NCBI GenBank assembly: GCA_914767715.1
Contig: OU612073.1
Span: 20,028,001-20,092,000, forward strand
Reading direction: 5' to 3'
DNA: 64,000 nucleotides
Source of the DNA: Membranipora membranacea
Lineage: Eukaryota > Bryozoa > Gymnolaemata > Cheilostomatida > Membraniporidae
In this document: positions 36,801-51,800 of the stretch, piece after piece
Layout of the letters: each line of letters begins with the position of its first letter
Numbering within the stretch: the stretch's first letter is position 1
Notes under the pieces: model-generated
Databases searched by the model: none
Seen by the model: only the letters and a program-made list of their open reading frames with translations
Told to the model about the DNA's origin: nothing
Translations under genes and position numbers: made by a program

Positions 36801-39800
36801 GCCTGTGAAGAGCTTAGGAAGATGGTATAGTTTACCGATCACAGACAGGTTTCGCGGAAACGAGGTGAAAAAGCAACTCATTACAGGGCTGGACGCGATT
36901 GAAAAATGTGGTCTGTCTGGCAAATACAAAGCCTGGATTCTCAACTTTGCACTCATGCCTCGAATTCTGTGGCCTCTGACAGTTTATGATATTCCGCTAA
37001 CACCAGTTGAGAGAATGGAGCAAATGATTAACAAGCACATGCGTAAGTGGCTTGGAGTTCCAAGGAGCTTCAACACTAATGCACTGTATGCCAGTTCGTT
37101 TACTCTTTCACTACCTATGAAATCGCTTGTGGAAGAGTACAAAACATCAAAGGCGAGACTGGATATGATGTTGAACGAGTCACCAGACCAGGTGATAAGG
37201 GAATGTGCTCCAACACTTGACACTGGTAAAAAATGGTCTGTCACAGAGATTGTCAGAGATGCCAAATCTCGACTGGAGATAAGTGAGATTGTGGGTGCTG
37301 TGACAACTGCACGTCATGGCATCGGCTGGGAAGCAAACCGGTGGTTCTCAAAGGAAAGCCCAAAGGTTAGACGGGAGATGGTAGTTGATGAGGTGCGCAA
37401 GATGGAAGAGGAGCGCCGCCAGACACAAGCTGTAGGCCAAGCCCAACAAGGCAGGTGGACTTGTTGGGAGTCTGTTGAGCAGCGTCAGCTCAAATGGACA
37501 GAATTGTAGTCGATGGAGCCACTAAGGATCAGCTTTCTGGTTGGTGCAGCTTATGATCAACTACCGACCCCGGCAAACCTGGAACGCTGGAATTTGACCG
37601 AGAACTCGAAATGCGCCGAGTGCTCGGCTAAGGGCACACTTCGACATATACTGTCGAATTGCCAACAGAGCCTGGGAAGATACACGTATAGGCATAATCA
37701 AGTCCTGAAAGTGTTGTGTAAATGTGTCACGGAGAAGTGTGAATATGCTAATGCTGGTGGTGAAGCGCGTGAAAAGATTTTGCGCAAAAAGGGATTGATG
37801 AACAGCGGAGAATGGCAGGTGAGATGCGACCTCACAGAGCAGCTCAGCATGCCACAGCATATTGTGATCACGAACCAAAGACCAGACTTAATTGTTTGGT
37901 CTGACAAAGAAAAAGCACTAATACTGATGGAATTGACGGTGCCTTGGGAAGAAAATCTCTCATATGCGCATGAGAGAAAACTGACAAGATACGAAGATCT
38001 GGTCACACAATGCCAAGACAAAGGTTGGAATTGCGAATTATTCGCAGTGGAAGTTGGCTGCCGTGGATTCATGGCTAGATCAGCTACCAAATTTCTGACC
38101 AGAGTTGGGCTTTCAGGAAGAGCACTCAAACAAGCCACAAAAAGCATAGTACATGAGGCAGAAAGCGCATCTGCATGGATATGGCAACAGCACTGTGTGA
38201 AGACAAAAGCTAAGTAATCCTATTACTTGTAAGCTGGGGTTTAACACACTCACTTTGTTTTGTGGAGTTGGCCAGCATTTAATTCCTTTTGTTATAATCC
38301 TTGTAAGGATTAGAATGAGGGGATTAAGTGATGATAAGCAAATTGCTTGGGGTAGAAGGCTAAGCAAGATTATGCCTTTAATACTCAAATTAAAGTAGTT
38401 TAATCTCTGCAGAGTGAAAATCAAAGTGAGTCTGAGTTAGATCTAAGGTTTTATAAACATAGGATTAAAAGCTTTGCCCTCGCATAAAAGGCAGGCAGAG
38501 CGAGACAGGAAATCACAGTCAGCCCACTGGCTGTAGCGCAAACAAGTCATCTCTCTGACTTGTGTATGAGTTGTACTATGCTCAATGTGGTGAATTTGAG
38601 TAGTGAAAGAGTGGCACGAGGGGCGGGTGCCTTGACGATAGCGACTTTGCGCCGATGAGTTGATGGAAAGCAAACCTCCCTGCACTGGTTTGGCTTAGAG
38701 TATAAGCATGAGAGTGATGGGGCGAACATTGTTGCACTGAAACAATGAAGAGTTGGCAGCCTCCCTGGTTGCGCAACAGCGTAAACACACCAATTATGTC
38801 AAACCACCGAAACTTACAAAATGCACTGAGGGATCGATGAGATTGATTGAGATGCTCAGCAACACACAGGGGTGGCTTCATGCTGCTGGGGCCGGCCATG
38901 AGGAGGTTGTACTAGAGAAGGCCTCGAAACAGCGTTTGACTCATGGTTTCTAGCTGAAGACCTGTGTGTTGTGCAGTGGTACGCGCACCACTGTATGTTG
39001 TATCCTCATAAGATGGCGAAATGTAGAGATATGACATCAGTATATAACTTTGTGTCAGTATCTCACTGATATAAATGATCAATCAAATCAATCAAATCAA
39101 TGCAGTGACTGGATCAAAAATCTGGTAGCTTCTACATTATACATTTATTGACATCTCAGTAACAAGAGTCAGCCAGGCTGCTTGACAAAAGTTTACAAGG
39201 GTCAGCTGTATCACATATCAGTGACAATAACCAAGCGATAAGACCTGACATACTGCTTGCCCAGTGTACTTACGGTAAGGAAGGATTCGATAAAGGCGGG
39301 AGGATACCAGAGTAACACTATAGATAATAGAGTCAGTACAATACAGGATATGAAGAACGGCTCTACAACATAACAAATATATCATGTATTATGTGATTAG
39401 GGGATATTGGTGGAACTCGGTCGAGGTAAGGGAGCAGGAAGGGAGCGGTAGTCGAGGCCAGCCTAGTACTTCTGATTCGCTGTGTGTCATATCTCGTATA
39501 TATATATATATATATGTATGTATATATAACAGCAGTGTACATGCCTAAGGTTAGGTCTCTTTTTCATTGTGGCTGGAGCCAGATACTCTTGTGATTGAAA
39601 ACATTTCTATTTTTCAAGTCGTGTTGGGCAAAAATCAAAGAGATAGATCATACAAAATCTGCTAACATTATAACCACAATTCAAAATTAAATAGCAAGGC
39701 AGGGCACTATCTTTGTTTGAAATAAACTGATGAGTCAAATCAGGAACAATGCCAAATATTTCAGAATACTTCTCAGCATTACTCAGATCCCAAACTGATC

Positions 39801-42800
39801 ATACTATAACAACTTACTGTTTGTCCATATACGTTTTCTGTAAGGAGGTCCATTGCTATAGTTGACTGCCAGAGTAATATACTGAAAACTTGATATGACG
39901 AACACCACAGTACCCTCATATGTGTTTGAGTTGAAGTCTGCACCTTTCACTGGCTGGTTAGGAACAAACCTATAAAATACAGTGCAGTATATGTACACAT
40001 AAGGATCAGACACAGCTAAGCTGCAATGCTGTAAATTCAACCTTTTTTCTTAGAGAGGGCGTGGGGTTTTAAATAGTATTGCCAACCTACCAGTATTGTT
40101 TATAGAGATATAGATAAGCTCCAACTTGTACTGCAGCCATGATGAGTATCTGAGCGAAGAGAGCGAACATAGTGGAGAATGATAGCAGTCCTCCCCGAGG
40201 TCTCTGTGGTACCAGCTTATGGTAGGCGTGTGTGTGTCCCATCAGGAACGCCACTGTCGTAGTGATCGCCAGGTCTATATAGAGAAACTGGGTGTCTCCT
40301 AAATTACTTCCAGACTAAAAACATAGATAGGTAAACAACAGCTTAGCTTAGCTTAGCTATGTGGACATAGTTAAGGTATATTCCGATATCGCAGAGGTTG
40401 TAAGGCTTGGGAACAAGCTAAAATCAATCCCCAACCAGCGAGCAGAGTGATTATGTAGAAGCTATGAATTTTCAAATGACAGAAGACAAAACTAGTGATG
40501 ATGCCTACGTACCAGTTATACCCCTTTAGATAATCGACCATGTACCTGCAGCATGAAACAAGCTGCTAAAACAGCGATGCTTACAACGTTTACTTCTGCG
40601 TAAGTCTGACTATCCAAACAATGGACTCCCAGCAGGGAGAGGAGATTATTGATCTGTTGTAATACTCACCCAATACAAGATTAGTACAGAGACAAACTGG
40701 ATCAGACTGTACAGGGCCATATACTTAAAGCATCCAAATGATGTCGTCAGTGCAGCTCTGCCCTCTCTGAAAAATAAATTGATATTTAATTGTGTAGGAA
40801 AACAGTTCTGCTAGGCCCTTCCCTATTTTGCTTGATACATTGCTTTTTCTCAAGTGACAAACAACAAAAATTAATCTTGGAACGCCTCTATATTGCAGCG
40901 CTCTCATGTTGAATACATATTTCATGGTATAGAGTGCTATTTACATGCTCTTAATTGAACACAAAAGAGAGGATCAAGATGTCGCCAATATATCTCATTA
41001 TGACACACCTGATGACTGTAGGAACACAGCTAATATTTGGTATCTTGGAGGTAAATGGACTCGCTACACTAGCCTCAGCTTCACTCAATGATATTCCAGC
41101 GTGGGCGGCCTTCAATGCAGAGCAGTCGTTGGCCCCATCTCCACACATACCAACACCATATCCTAAGGCTTGCAGCTGTTCGACTAGCTGCGCCTTTTGT
41201 TCAGGCCCCATTCTTGCAAAAACTGACACAAAAAAAATAACCATTTGAAGGTCAACATATTATCGTATATTATTCATTTTAGAATTACAACATTGTACCC
41301 TACCGAAAGTACACATCGACTGGGTTTATGTTAACCTGAATTGTGTGGCCCCCATATTGGCTATCAGATCACTTTTAAATTTATACTCAATTAAAAGTTG
41401 TTGATGTTAGATCGGAAGAATTATACTCCAGGGATTTCAGGTTATTTAATGTGTATATGAAGCTCTCATTTAAAAAAATGTGGTCTTGATTGAGAAGACT
41501 TTTTGATGGACGATATCGTCTACTGCCCGAACATACCTGTTCCTTTGATGCATATTCGAGGCATAAGTGATGTAAAATGATCCATCAACACAGCAAATGA
41601 TTTACCATCAACGGTGAGCACGAAGTCATCAGGACCGTCTGCTGACAGTAGATTCTGATATGACTCCTGAATATATAAAACACCATCGTAAACAAAATAG
41701 TAAAATAAAATAGCCAAATTAAACTATATAGTAAAATTCGCACGAACAAAATCATGTACCGATTGACAAAAATCAAATAAATTCGCACTTAATGTCTGAT
41801 ATTCTTTTCTGAGAGCAAATAACTATAGACTGTTGAAGTCGTGGGGAAACACTTACATGCTCCTCTCTTTAACCTCCAAATGAACATGTATATATCAATC
41901 ATGATTCAGTTGTAACCTCAATCCAAGTAACTGTTTCCTATTTTTCCTATTCTCGAAAAACTTCACTTCTAATGATATTTGTCTCAAGGAAACTGCTCAT
42001 GTCTTGGCGACATATCTAACTGAGACTTTACTTTCCAATCACCTATAAATCTGACTTACAACTTCAATATCAGTATCTACTTCAGTCGTCTCAGATTCAC
42101 CATAAGGTAAATCATGGCATATCCACTCGATCTGCGCTGGACGGTCTGCTGTAGGTGGGCTGGCATGTACCTGAATCACTCGATCTTTTCTACCTATCAT
42201 GCTGCACTCCCGGGCTACCGATACAGCTGTCAAGATATTGTCACCTGGTAAAAAGAAATAATATTTGTCCACTATAGTGTTAGTAACTGAAGTGCACTTT
42301 TTGTCTCATGAATTATCATGTCATGGAAAGTTGGATGAAATTAACCTGGAGGAAACTTCGAAATACAAAACCTACTCTCCATCAGTTTTATTGAGACAAC
42401 AAATTGTTAGACGAAAATGAATCATATGTGACATATGTGACTTGAGCTTCAAGTTCCAAATGATTCAAAGTTCTGAGTGCTTCCAAGTGATTCAAGGCTT
42501 CGAGTAATTTAAAGTTTTGAGCGATTTAAATTTTTGAGTGACTTAAAGTTTTGAGTAGTGATTTCTATTACAAACTGTGATTAGTTCATACCGAGTATAT
42601 CTCTCACCTGTAACCATAACTGTTCTAATGTTTGCCCTTCTCAGTAATTTAATGATAGGAGTTGTCTCTGGTTTGAGGCTATTCTGCATGATGAGCAATC
42701 CTGTAAAAGTAAGATTTGTCTCCACTTGATCCCTTGTAATTCTCTGGGCTTGATGCCAGGCTAGGTCATGTAGTGGTTTGTGAGCCAGTGCTATTACTCG

Positions 42801-45800
42801 GAAGCCCTGCATAGTATATCTCTTCAGTACATCAGCAAAATCAGCCGGTACTACAATCATAGATTAGTAAAGACATAATATTATGGTCACAACGATCCCA
42901 ATCAATTCACATGTTACATAAAGAATCACCTGTGTTATACTTCTACTCCTCAACACAAGGGAATATGCTATCAAAGAGTACTGCTCTTACTCCTTGATAT
43001 CATATTGTAATTTGACGAGAGACATTTTCAGGTAGAGGTTTAGAGACTTTGAATAGCAGCACCAGGAGCACAGGGGATGTAATTCATATGCAAGTAATAC
43101 CTCACTCACTAGTGGTACCTACTAAAGCAAGCCATTTTTCCTTAGTGTTTACCAATGTAAAGTAATTTAACTTCTTGGTTGTCCCCTCTTTATTTGAAAC
43201 TAAACATCTATCACTGTCGAGTTCCAGGAATTAGTTCATGACATAAATGAATGAATACAGCCTGATAATAATATGTTGTCCGTCTACTGACTGAGGTGGG
43301 TTTTTATGTTCACTACAACTTACAAGTCTCGGGAAGACAGAGGGAGGCAATCTTCTCAGGAGCACCCTTAGCGTATAACTCCATATACTGTTTACCCAGA
43401 GTTCTGGTGATAACACTCATTCTCTGTAAGCTTGAGGAGAAAGTGAACTGCTTTACTATACCAATCTCATATGGGCTCTAAAATATATTAAGTATCCAAT
43501 TGTATTATACTCATGACACAGAGCGCTATGCAGCACATAATGTAACAATTATGAGAGAGTTTTGATGTTCTTTCTCTTTGGACCGTGTCAAACAGAATGA
43601 TAAGGTATCTCTAAGGAGATAAAATCTATCTTCAACAGATTCAAACATCGGTGTTGTCCTTTGGCTGACCTTGTATGCCTCTACCCAGCACAACCAGGGG
43701 TATTATTGAACTGTGCAATTTTATTATGGGGCTTGGTTTTCAACTCCACCATGAGGGAGTCTTACTCACTACATGAGGTACAGGGTGAGACAGTCAATTA
43801 TGTCATGGTGTATCCATCCCTCGTTAGTTAACATGAGTCAAGCTTAAACAAAACACAAAAGGAAAATGAAAAGCCTAGTCCTACAGCACAAACACCACTC
43901 TGTGATATACGATGAGTTGAGGGAAATACAGATAGCCATTAAAGTGCACTCAATCACCAAACAGAGAAACAGTCAATGAAACACAAAACACAACATTAGC
44001 CTAGCCTGTCTTGGCAAGCCAAGCTGGTTGGGGTACCTTGTTAGGACAGGATATGAAAAACATATAATGATGCGTGTATGAGGAAAATAACCTGATTAAC
44101 ATTGTTGGGTTTTTCTATTGATGCCATCTCGATTCCATCTGTGTCCTAAAACCGAGTACAGTAAATAACTAAAGGCCAAGTTTAGAGACCAAATAAGCCA
44201 TGCAGTAAATACACCCTGGGTCAAATCAGTTTAGATTGGCCAGCTATCCAGGTGATCCAGAACAAGTTTTACTATGTGACTTGGCAAGAAACAATTACCC
44301 ATCAAATACATGTGAATATACCAAATCTAGCAAATACTGATCATGCGCTTGGTTTCATTCAGATGATATTGCAAACATGCATGCCCGTGCAGATCTTAGC
44401 AGCCAATGGTGACTTGCAAATGATATATCAGTGTAATAATGTTAGCATTAATGACATTGGACAATTAGGAGAAATACCCATGGTTGGTTGTTGCAGAAAT
44501 ATTACACATACGAGGTCAACCATACTGATACTTATAAGCATCCATGAAATTAAGATTGGGATTATCGAAGCATTGGAGTCGACCCTTTCAACATTCGCTC
44601 GTGGTATCGGAAAGCCCACATGTGAGGTCACAGCAGGGTTTTTTGACCAGTATTCGACGCTTTTTTTTATGGAACTGTCAAAGTGAAACCAACTGGATTA
44701 ATCTCTATGATGACACAAGCTATGTTGGATTATAACTCGTTTCATCCAATTTTGATATAATTACATGAGTCCAGTTACCAATGGTAGACATGTACCCCCT
44801 ATGCAAGCGAGCGTCAGTCAGGCCTTACTTTGATAAACGTAACTTCAGTCCTTGTTGGCCAACTGAGCTGTTCTTGGGCTCATTTTGAAGTTTATAAGCT
44901 GGAGCAGTTCAGTTATTTTAATCTTTATTTCACCGATGCTTTAAACTGGGACAGTTCTGAAGCTTAAAATTAGTGCACACCATCAGTCTTTATTCTGATC
45001 CAAGGAGAGTCATCCATTTTAATATGTTTCTTTTATTGATCAGATTTTTAATTCAGGAAGACCAACAATAACCATGGGGTTCAGCTTCAAGTATGATGAA
45101 GCTGAGTTAGAGAAGGAAAGAACTAACCTCAACACCGGGGAACATCTGGATATCAGGCTCTCTACCCTCTGGTGGTCTAACCACAGTCGGCATAAGAGTA
45201 TCAAATCTAGATGTGTCCTCTCCCGGCTCATCCAGTGTCTGTTAAATATGGGGTTTAGTTAGAGACATGATAATATTCTTATTGAGTAACAAATGAATGA
45301 TCAAGAGCACTTGTACTTCAAGTCCTATGTTGGCAAACTGTGAACACATCAGACCCCATACGAAATTTGTATGGGGTTCGATGTGATGCAGTTTGCCAGC
45401 GTAGGTCTTGAAATTATTGTGGTAGTTTGGACTTATGTAACAGAGCATTTGTTGTCTCTTTAGGTTTACAAACAAAGAACAAGCATAAACCTCCATACAA
45501 CCTTTATGTTAGAGAGACCAGTAAAGAAATAACAGTAAATTCTTCATTAGAGAATATATATTTCGTCATACATACCCATCCAGTTGCCTCAAACATTTTT
45601 AGATCCAGCGGGTCGCCGTTCAGCTTTTCCTCCATCATAGTTAGTGAGTGACAGGTGGCCATGGCTGATATAAACGGACCACGAGGCATCTGAGAGGCGT
45701 CGTGGAACACGCTGTGTAGACTGAATAATAACATGACATACTGTAATACTATAATATTATAATACTACACCAATACTAAACTAATACTATACAAATACTG

Positions 45801-48800
45801 CAATACTTTAATACCATAACCTAATCAGTCATGTGCAAGTGATCGACTAGTGGAAAAGGCTTACGCGCCCATATTTACATTAAAGACCTTACAAAATATT
45901 TAATGAGCTTTGTTGTGCATTTTTTGATTAAATATTTCAAGCTAGACACAGGGCATTGTTTGAACACTCACCCATCTCCAACTAAAGGCAACATCCCCCA
46001 TAAATCTAAACCATCTTCTGTCAGCGTGCCTGTCTGTAATAATGCATATAAACAGATAAGCGTAAAAAAAAATTACATTATATGTAAATTACTACTGGAG
46101 TTTTCTCTAACCTGCGCAGGCTCTTTGGGTTGGGACCTCCCCGACATAACACAGACAGCCCGCCCAGGCTATGTTTTCTCCTTACATATATTATGGGTAG
46201 GATAACTCCTGAATTTACCTTCAAGTAATCTGACAAAATAGAGAATTATAAACTATTGTGAAACATATATGCGGATTTGTTTTTTGCTAACATTGATTAC
46301 CCGTCATATAAAACAGCTGGATGCTTTCCTTAGAATACAGTAAGACCGCATGTTTCTTATAAAAACAGTGAGACTTCAACTAGAAGGAAGAACCTACCTT
46401 GTCAAAACAGAAAAGTTTCAGTTTCCCACACAGGTTAATCCTAGGAGGACTTATACAGAATATACCAGCCTTCTTCAGTTGACTCTGCGCATACACCATA
46501 CCTACTGTCATGGCCGCTGGTAGAGCAGGGGGGACAACTATAGTAACTATATCTAACACTCTCTTTATTATGACGCTTGTTCCTTGCTGTACGAAAGATG
46601 AGAAGTCATATCGGATTAAATATTCAGGTGTTATTCTTATCATAAGTACGCTATGCTTGATACCCTCTATCTATGCTGAGTAGCCCTGTAGCTTCGTGAA
46701 AAGAAATTTAGCTCACTACTAACATATCTGTGAAGAACCTTGTTAAAGACAACCCAAAGACCAAGGCATATTATAGGCAGGCAGTTACCTGGATGAACAA
46801 TACATGAAACAGCCACTACATGTTCACTGTGACATCATAATGCAGAGAACTAGAGTTACCTTCCCTCACAGAAGGCACTCTTTCCACCATAAATAATTCA
46901 TTCCAAGAAGAGCATTGCATTCTTTGATCATGCAAATCTGACACAACTTTAGGATAGATTATGGATAGAAGTCCCTGCTCCAGAATAAATATGGAAGATG
47001 AACAAGTAACTGCCTGACCATAACATACTTCGGTCTCTGGGTAGTCTCAAAGTTTATAAGCTTTCCATTTTTGCCATTTGCTATGATTGTTAAACCAATG
47101 TACTATTCTATACCATATACTATTCCTGCTAGATCCAAGGTTTACATGATTTTTACCCGATGAAGAGTGAGTTCATTGATTTACCTCGCTATGTTGAAAC
47201 TGCAGAGGGGGGTAAAAAATTTGTAGTATTCACGTTTTTTATCATTGCGATTTTAGTGACAGTCTGAGGTTTTATCCTAAGTCTAACCACAGGCTCTGAT
47301 GATGGCATAGAATCTAGAACTTTATCAAATCTAGTACTGTATCACCATACCAACAACTTGGATACCATTAAGAAAATTATGAGCTGATTGGTAAATGATG
47401 AAAAGATCTATTTGGCCAAGGAGTTATAATTAGAGTTAGAGTGTCTAACTCCTTGATTTGGCTGAGTGAGTAGTTTCATTACGTCAAGTTGCTTGAAAAG
47501 TTAGGATTAATGATAGTCTATTGGTGACATTTTGTTAGGGAGCTTTAATAAAGATTTTTAAAGATCTGGTCATAAAACACCTTCTGTCAATATTCTATTT
47601 TGAGAAGGATGGATTATGTTTTTATAGTAATCGATTAGGAACATTATTATGACTTATACTCACGTTCCATCTAAACATGATGTAGACAGTGAAAGCCATA
47701 CCAGCTGTAGCTAAGCATCCTAGTACTAATATAAACCTGATAGCGTCCTGATAGAACTTGAAATCCATCGGCTTAGGATACATTATTGATCTGATGAGCT
47801 CACCCTTGGCTGTCTGGAAACCTGCAAGTTGAAATGAGCTTGGTGAGATAGATAATGACAATATCACCTAGATACTATATTGCCCAAGTCTTGAAATATT
47901 AACATTCTCAGAAGTCTTCATCGAAACAATATCATGCAACAGTATCAACAAGATGGTAGTGGATTCCAACATCGGTAAAACAGGGAAAAATAGTTAAAAT
48001 ATAGTTCAGAAACTAGTTCTTTATTGGGTCTATGTCTATAAATAAAGGAAAATCTTAGCCATATATTGGACACTGGTACACAACGCAATATGTTGCTATT
48101 ATTGGACACTGACACACATTGTCATATACTGACACTACAGACTCACCTGTTCTGATGACAGCTGCCTTGACGCTAGCTTTACCATAGTACCTAGTCTGGA
48201 GTACATGCGTACCACAGAAAAGTACATGTCTCTTATACTCGTTAGGACAGAACAACTCCTCGTCTCTAGTGTGGGGTAGGGGAGTTTTAGTGACTGGTAC
48301 GCTCTCACCTAATAACAGGGCGCAGAGAATTAAACTATAATCCATAGAACTCTTTACTACAAACAGACGTATCTAACGGCAAAAGCGTACAGGTAGTGAA
48401 ATGCAAGATACACAATCCAATTGGCCTGAGTGATGCAGTAAACACAGGGTTAATTTGTTAAGCTGTTTAATTATGGAAAAGCTATGACAGAATCTTCACT
48501 CTGCGAAGAGTCGTTAGAACAAATCAGATTGGAATGAAACCCTCTGAAACTGGAATGCCTTTTATAACCTTGACCTACCGGTGAGCATAGCCTCGTTGAC
48601 TATACAGTTTCCTGTGAGTAGTACAGCATCACACAGCATAGTACAACCATTGGCAGGTATCTCTATAATATCCCCGGGTACAAGGTCATAGTTTGTCACT
48701 CTCTCTTTCTCTGTATTATAAGAATAATGTTAACTCTACAATAAAACTCAACTTGGCTTGTACAGTAAAACTGCTGCTGCCGGCTTCGATAACATAATGA

Positions 48801-51800
48801 ACCCATTTTACATTCTATATGTTTCACAGAATTAATTGATGATATTTGAAGTTTATTTCCACAGGTGAGATAGCTTATAGATAACATCTTTGAGCAGGCG
48901 GATAGATGCATCAGGGGTAGGCAACTCCTGAATAACTACTGCTATCTTATCTGGTAACTACATCAGGGACTACATCAAATGCAGCCTCACACAGAGTTGT
49001 ATTGTTTAAAATGCTGAGTGGAAAATAAAGTTGCACAATGTCAAGTCAAACCTTGTTGCTGATTGAGTATTGTGATTTCTTCCTCTGGTGTTTTCACCAT
49101 ATTATGCAGAGTAATAGATTGCTGAAAAATAGAAAAGGGGGATGAAAACAATAAAGGTTCCTTGGTATGATCATGTTCAAGCAAACGAGACATTGATTAT
49201 TGATATTGTATTTGAATATTTGATTGTAAAATAAACGATCAGACTGCTTTTCAAAACGTTGATTTGCAAAATGCATAAAACACAAATTTGCATAATGTTT
49301 GAAAAATGAGAAATCATTTCTCAAATAATCCCAGATCAGCAAATATATTTTGAAAATATTTCACTGTACTATCATGCTCACCTTTTTAGTTTCATACAGA
49401 GAAACTCCAATAGATAGAAGGGATATAATAACTATAGTGGCAGCGTAATAATAATAACTATCAGACATCCACAGGCCTATACTAGCTATTTGGAAGACAT
49501 AGAATGGGTTTAAAACCTGCAACAAAGAACAGGTAATGCATGGTGGGGTAAACAATTGAAAAAAAATATACCATCGTCAGAACAATTACATCTCAAGTGT
49601 TATTTCATTTGTTACGCTATTTTATATATATATATATGACATACCAGCTTTCGGACAAAAAGATAACAATAGACTATAGTAACTTTAGAAGAACATAATT
49701 TTGATAGTTTACCTCTTCAATAAAAAGTTTGCCGTAAGACTTCACCTCAACATCGATTTCATTACTTCCATACACTATTTGCCTGAAAGAAATTACTTTT
49801 ATATAGCGAATTACAATTTATAGGGGTTTATCAATATTCATTTTAAAATTAATCAGTCTGCAGCTAACGTGGTTCTGCCAACGATTGCACTGGAGAGCTA
49901 GTCTGCTGAACTGTACAGCTCAATCAATTTAGAAATTGAATAATAATTGTGCACTAATGATTCCTAAATGCTGGATATACTTTGAGTGAAATATTTGGGA
50001 ACAAATGTGCCAGAAATAGCAAAAACTAATTGATGTACCACATGGTCTTATTTACAAATGCTTGATCAGTGAATAAAGCGGATAAGTACAAAAAATAAAT
50101 AACAGGGTTTCGAGAGACGTGACATCAAGGAATAAGCTCATTTTAATTTATAGGTTAGGACTGATGATTAAAACATTTGCATATTGCATCAGCATCGTTA
50201 GCGGTAGACTTACATAGAAGTACGCTTCTGAGAGGAGACACCTTTGAGGTCATCGTGGAAGGTCATACACTTGACGCCAGTATCCAGTCCATGTAGTCTC
50301 ACATAGTTCTCTTCTGTTGGGTCCCATATGTAACGTATACTGTGATGGTCTATATACCTGAACTCTTTATCCTGCTGATATATATATGAGAATGATTAGA
50401 TTGGGCATCTTGACTTTTGTCTTTCTTTTCATCTTACTTTGCGAGTTAGGTAAAGTTACCTTCAGTCACACAGCAGCATCAGTTATTTGAGGGTAAGAGA
50501 AATATGCTCTAGAATTCATCATAATACATAACAATGAATGAATAAAATATTCCTGCATTGTAACATTTTGTTAGGTTTAGTTGGTTTGATGGGAGAACGA
50601 CTCTCAACACAACATTGTCAATAGACAGAAATTGTATTTATGCCAAAGCGTACTGTGCCAACACTATAAACAAACATGCATATTTATCATCACTGTTAAA
50701 TTGAATGTAAAAATGTAACTCAACCAGGCAAAACAAGTATTGATCGAATATCATATATATTTGATTATAATATAATCGAATGTATACGGTATTTTTGGCA
50801 ATTGAGTAAAGCATTATTTTAATTGCTTACATTTTGATCATTTTCCGAACCCACATAGATCTGCAAGAAAGGGACAAGTAAAAGCCAGGTTAGTCGCAGC
50901 TAAGCTCCCAGGAATCACAAGGTAAACAATAACAAAATTCACTAGCATTTCAATATTGGGTGAACGAGCATTCCAAGGTCCTAGAGTTCATTCATGGATG
51001 GCAATCAGCAAGGACAGGTAAAGAGAAGTTTGGCATCGGGACAATAGCAACATATCATAATTCATAACATAAGTAGCCATAATAGCAAAACTTAACACAG
51101 CCAACATGATATAGAGTAATTTTGTCAAAACTATTACATTGGCAATTAGTTGTATTTGAGGATTGAGATCAAAGAACAATTTGATGAGTCATCAGAGTCA
51201 TGTGATTGGATAAAGTGATAAAGAGTTCACGCCACTGTTTTTTTTTGTATACTGTCAACATTATCATCAAAAACAGGAACTACTAGAGTTATCAGTTGAA
51301 ATACAATGTAATCTAACAGATTAATGTTCAGATATTGGGTAAAAAATGTGACCTCGTGATATACAGCTAAAATCAAGCATACATATAATGATACAATAAC
51401 CACTTTGGCACCATAACCACAAGGCTCTTTCCAGATACAAATTCTAGCAGACCAGGCACCGACATCTAAGCACTACTCACAGTGACTTGCTCTCGGTCTG
51501 AGGAGGCAATAAGTGACTGTTCATCTTCAGCGACGTCAGAGTTAAGTGAAGCTCTGGATCTCTGGCTGCCTCCTCGCTGTCTCTGAGGAGATAAAGAGCT
51601 TGCATCGTGGAAATACTCGCACTCCCTGATAATATAAATAAGGTATCAATTGCAGTACCTGGGAAAATGTCGTTGGTTCAGATGAAGACCATGCATTAAA
51701 TGTTAAAATCGCAGAGTAAGGAGTGCAATCAGTCATACTCTTACATCAGAGTCCTTATCTATGGGGTCCACATACACAAGTACACCAAGTATCAACACGC

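Noticed and set aside
37698-38147. 149-codon minus-strand ORF
   Set aside because: Antisense of the endonuclease half of the nested element.
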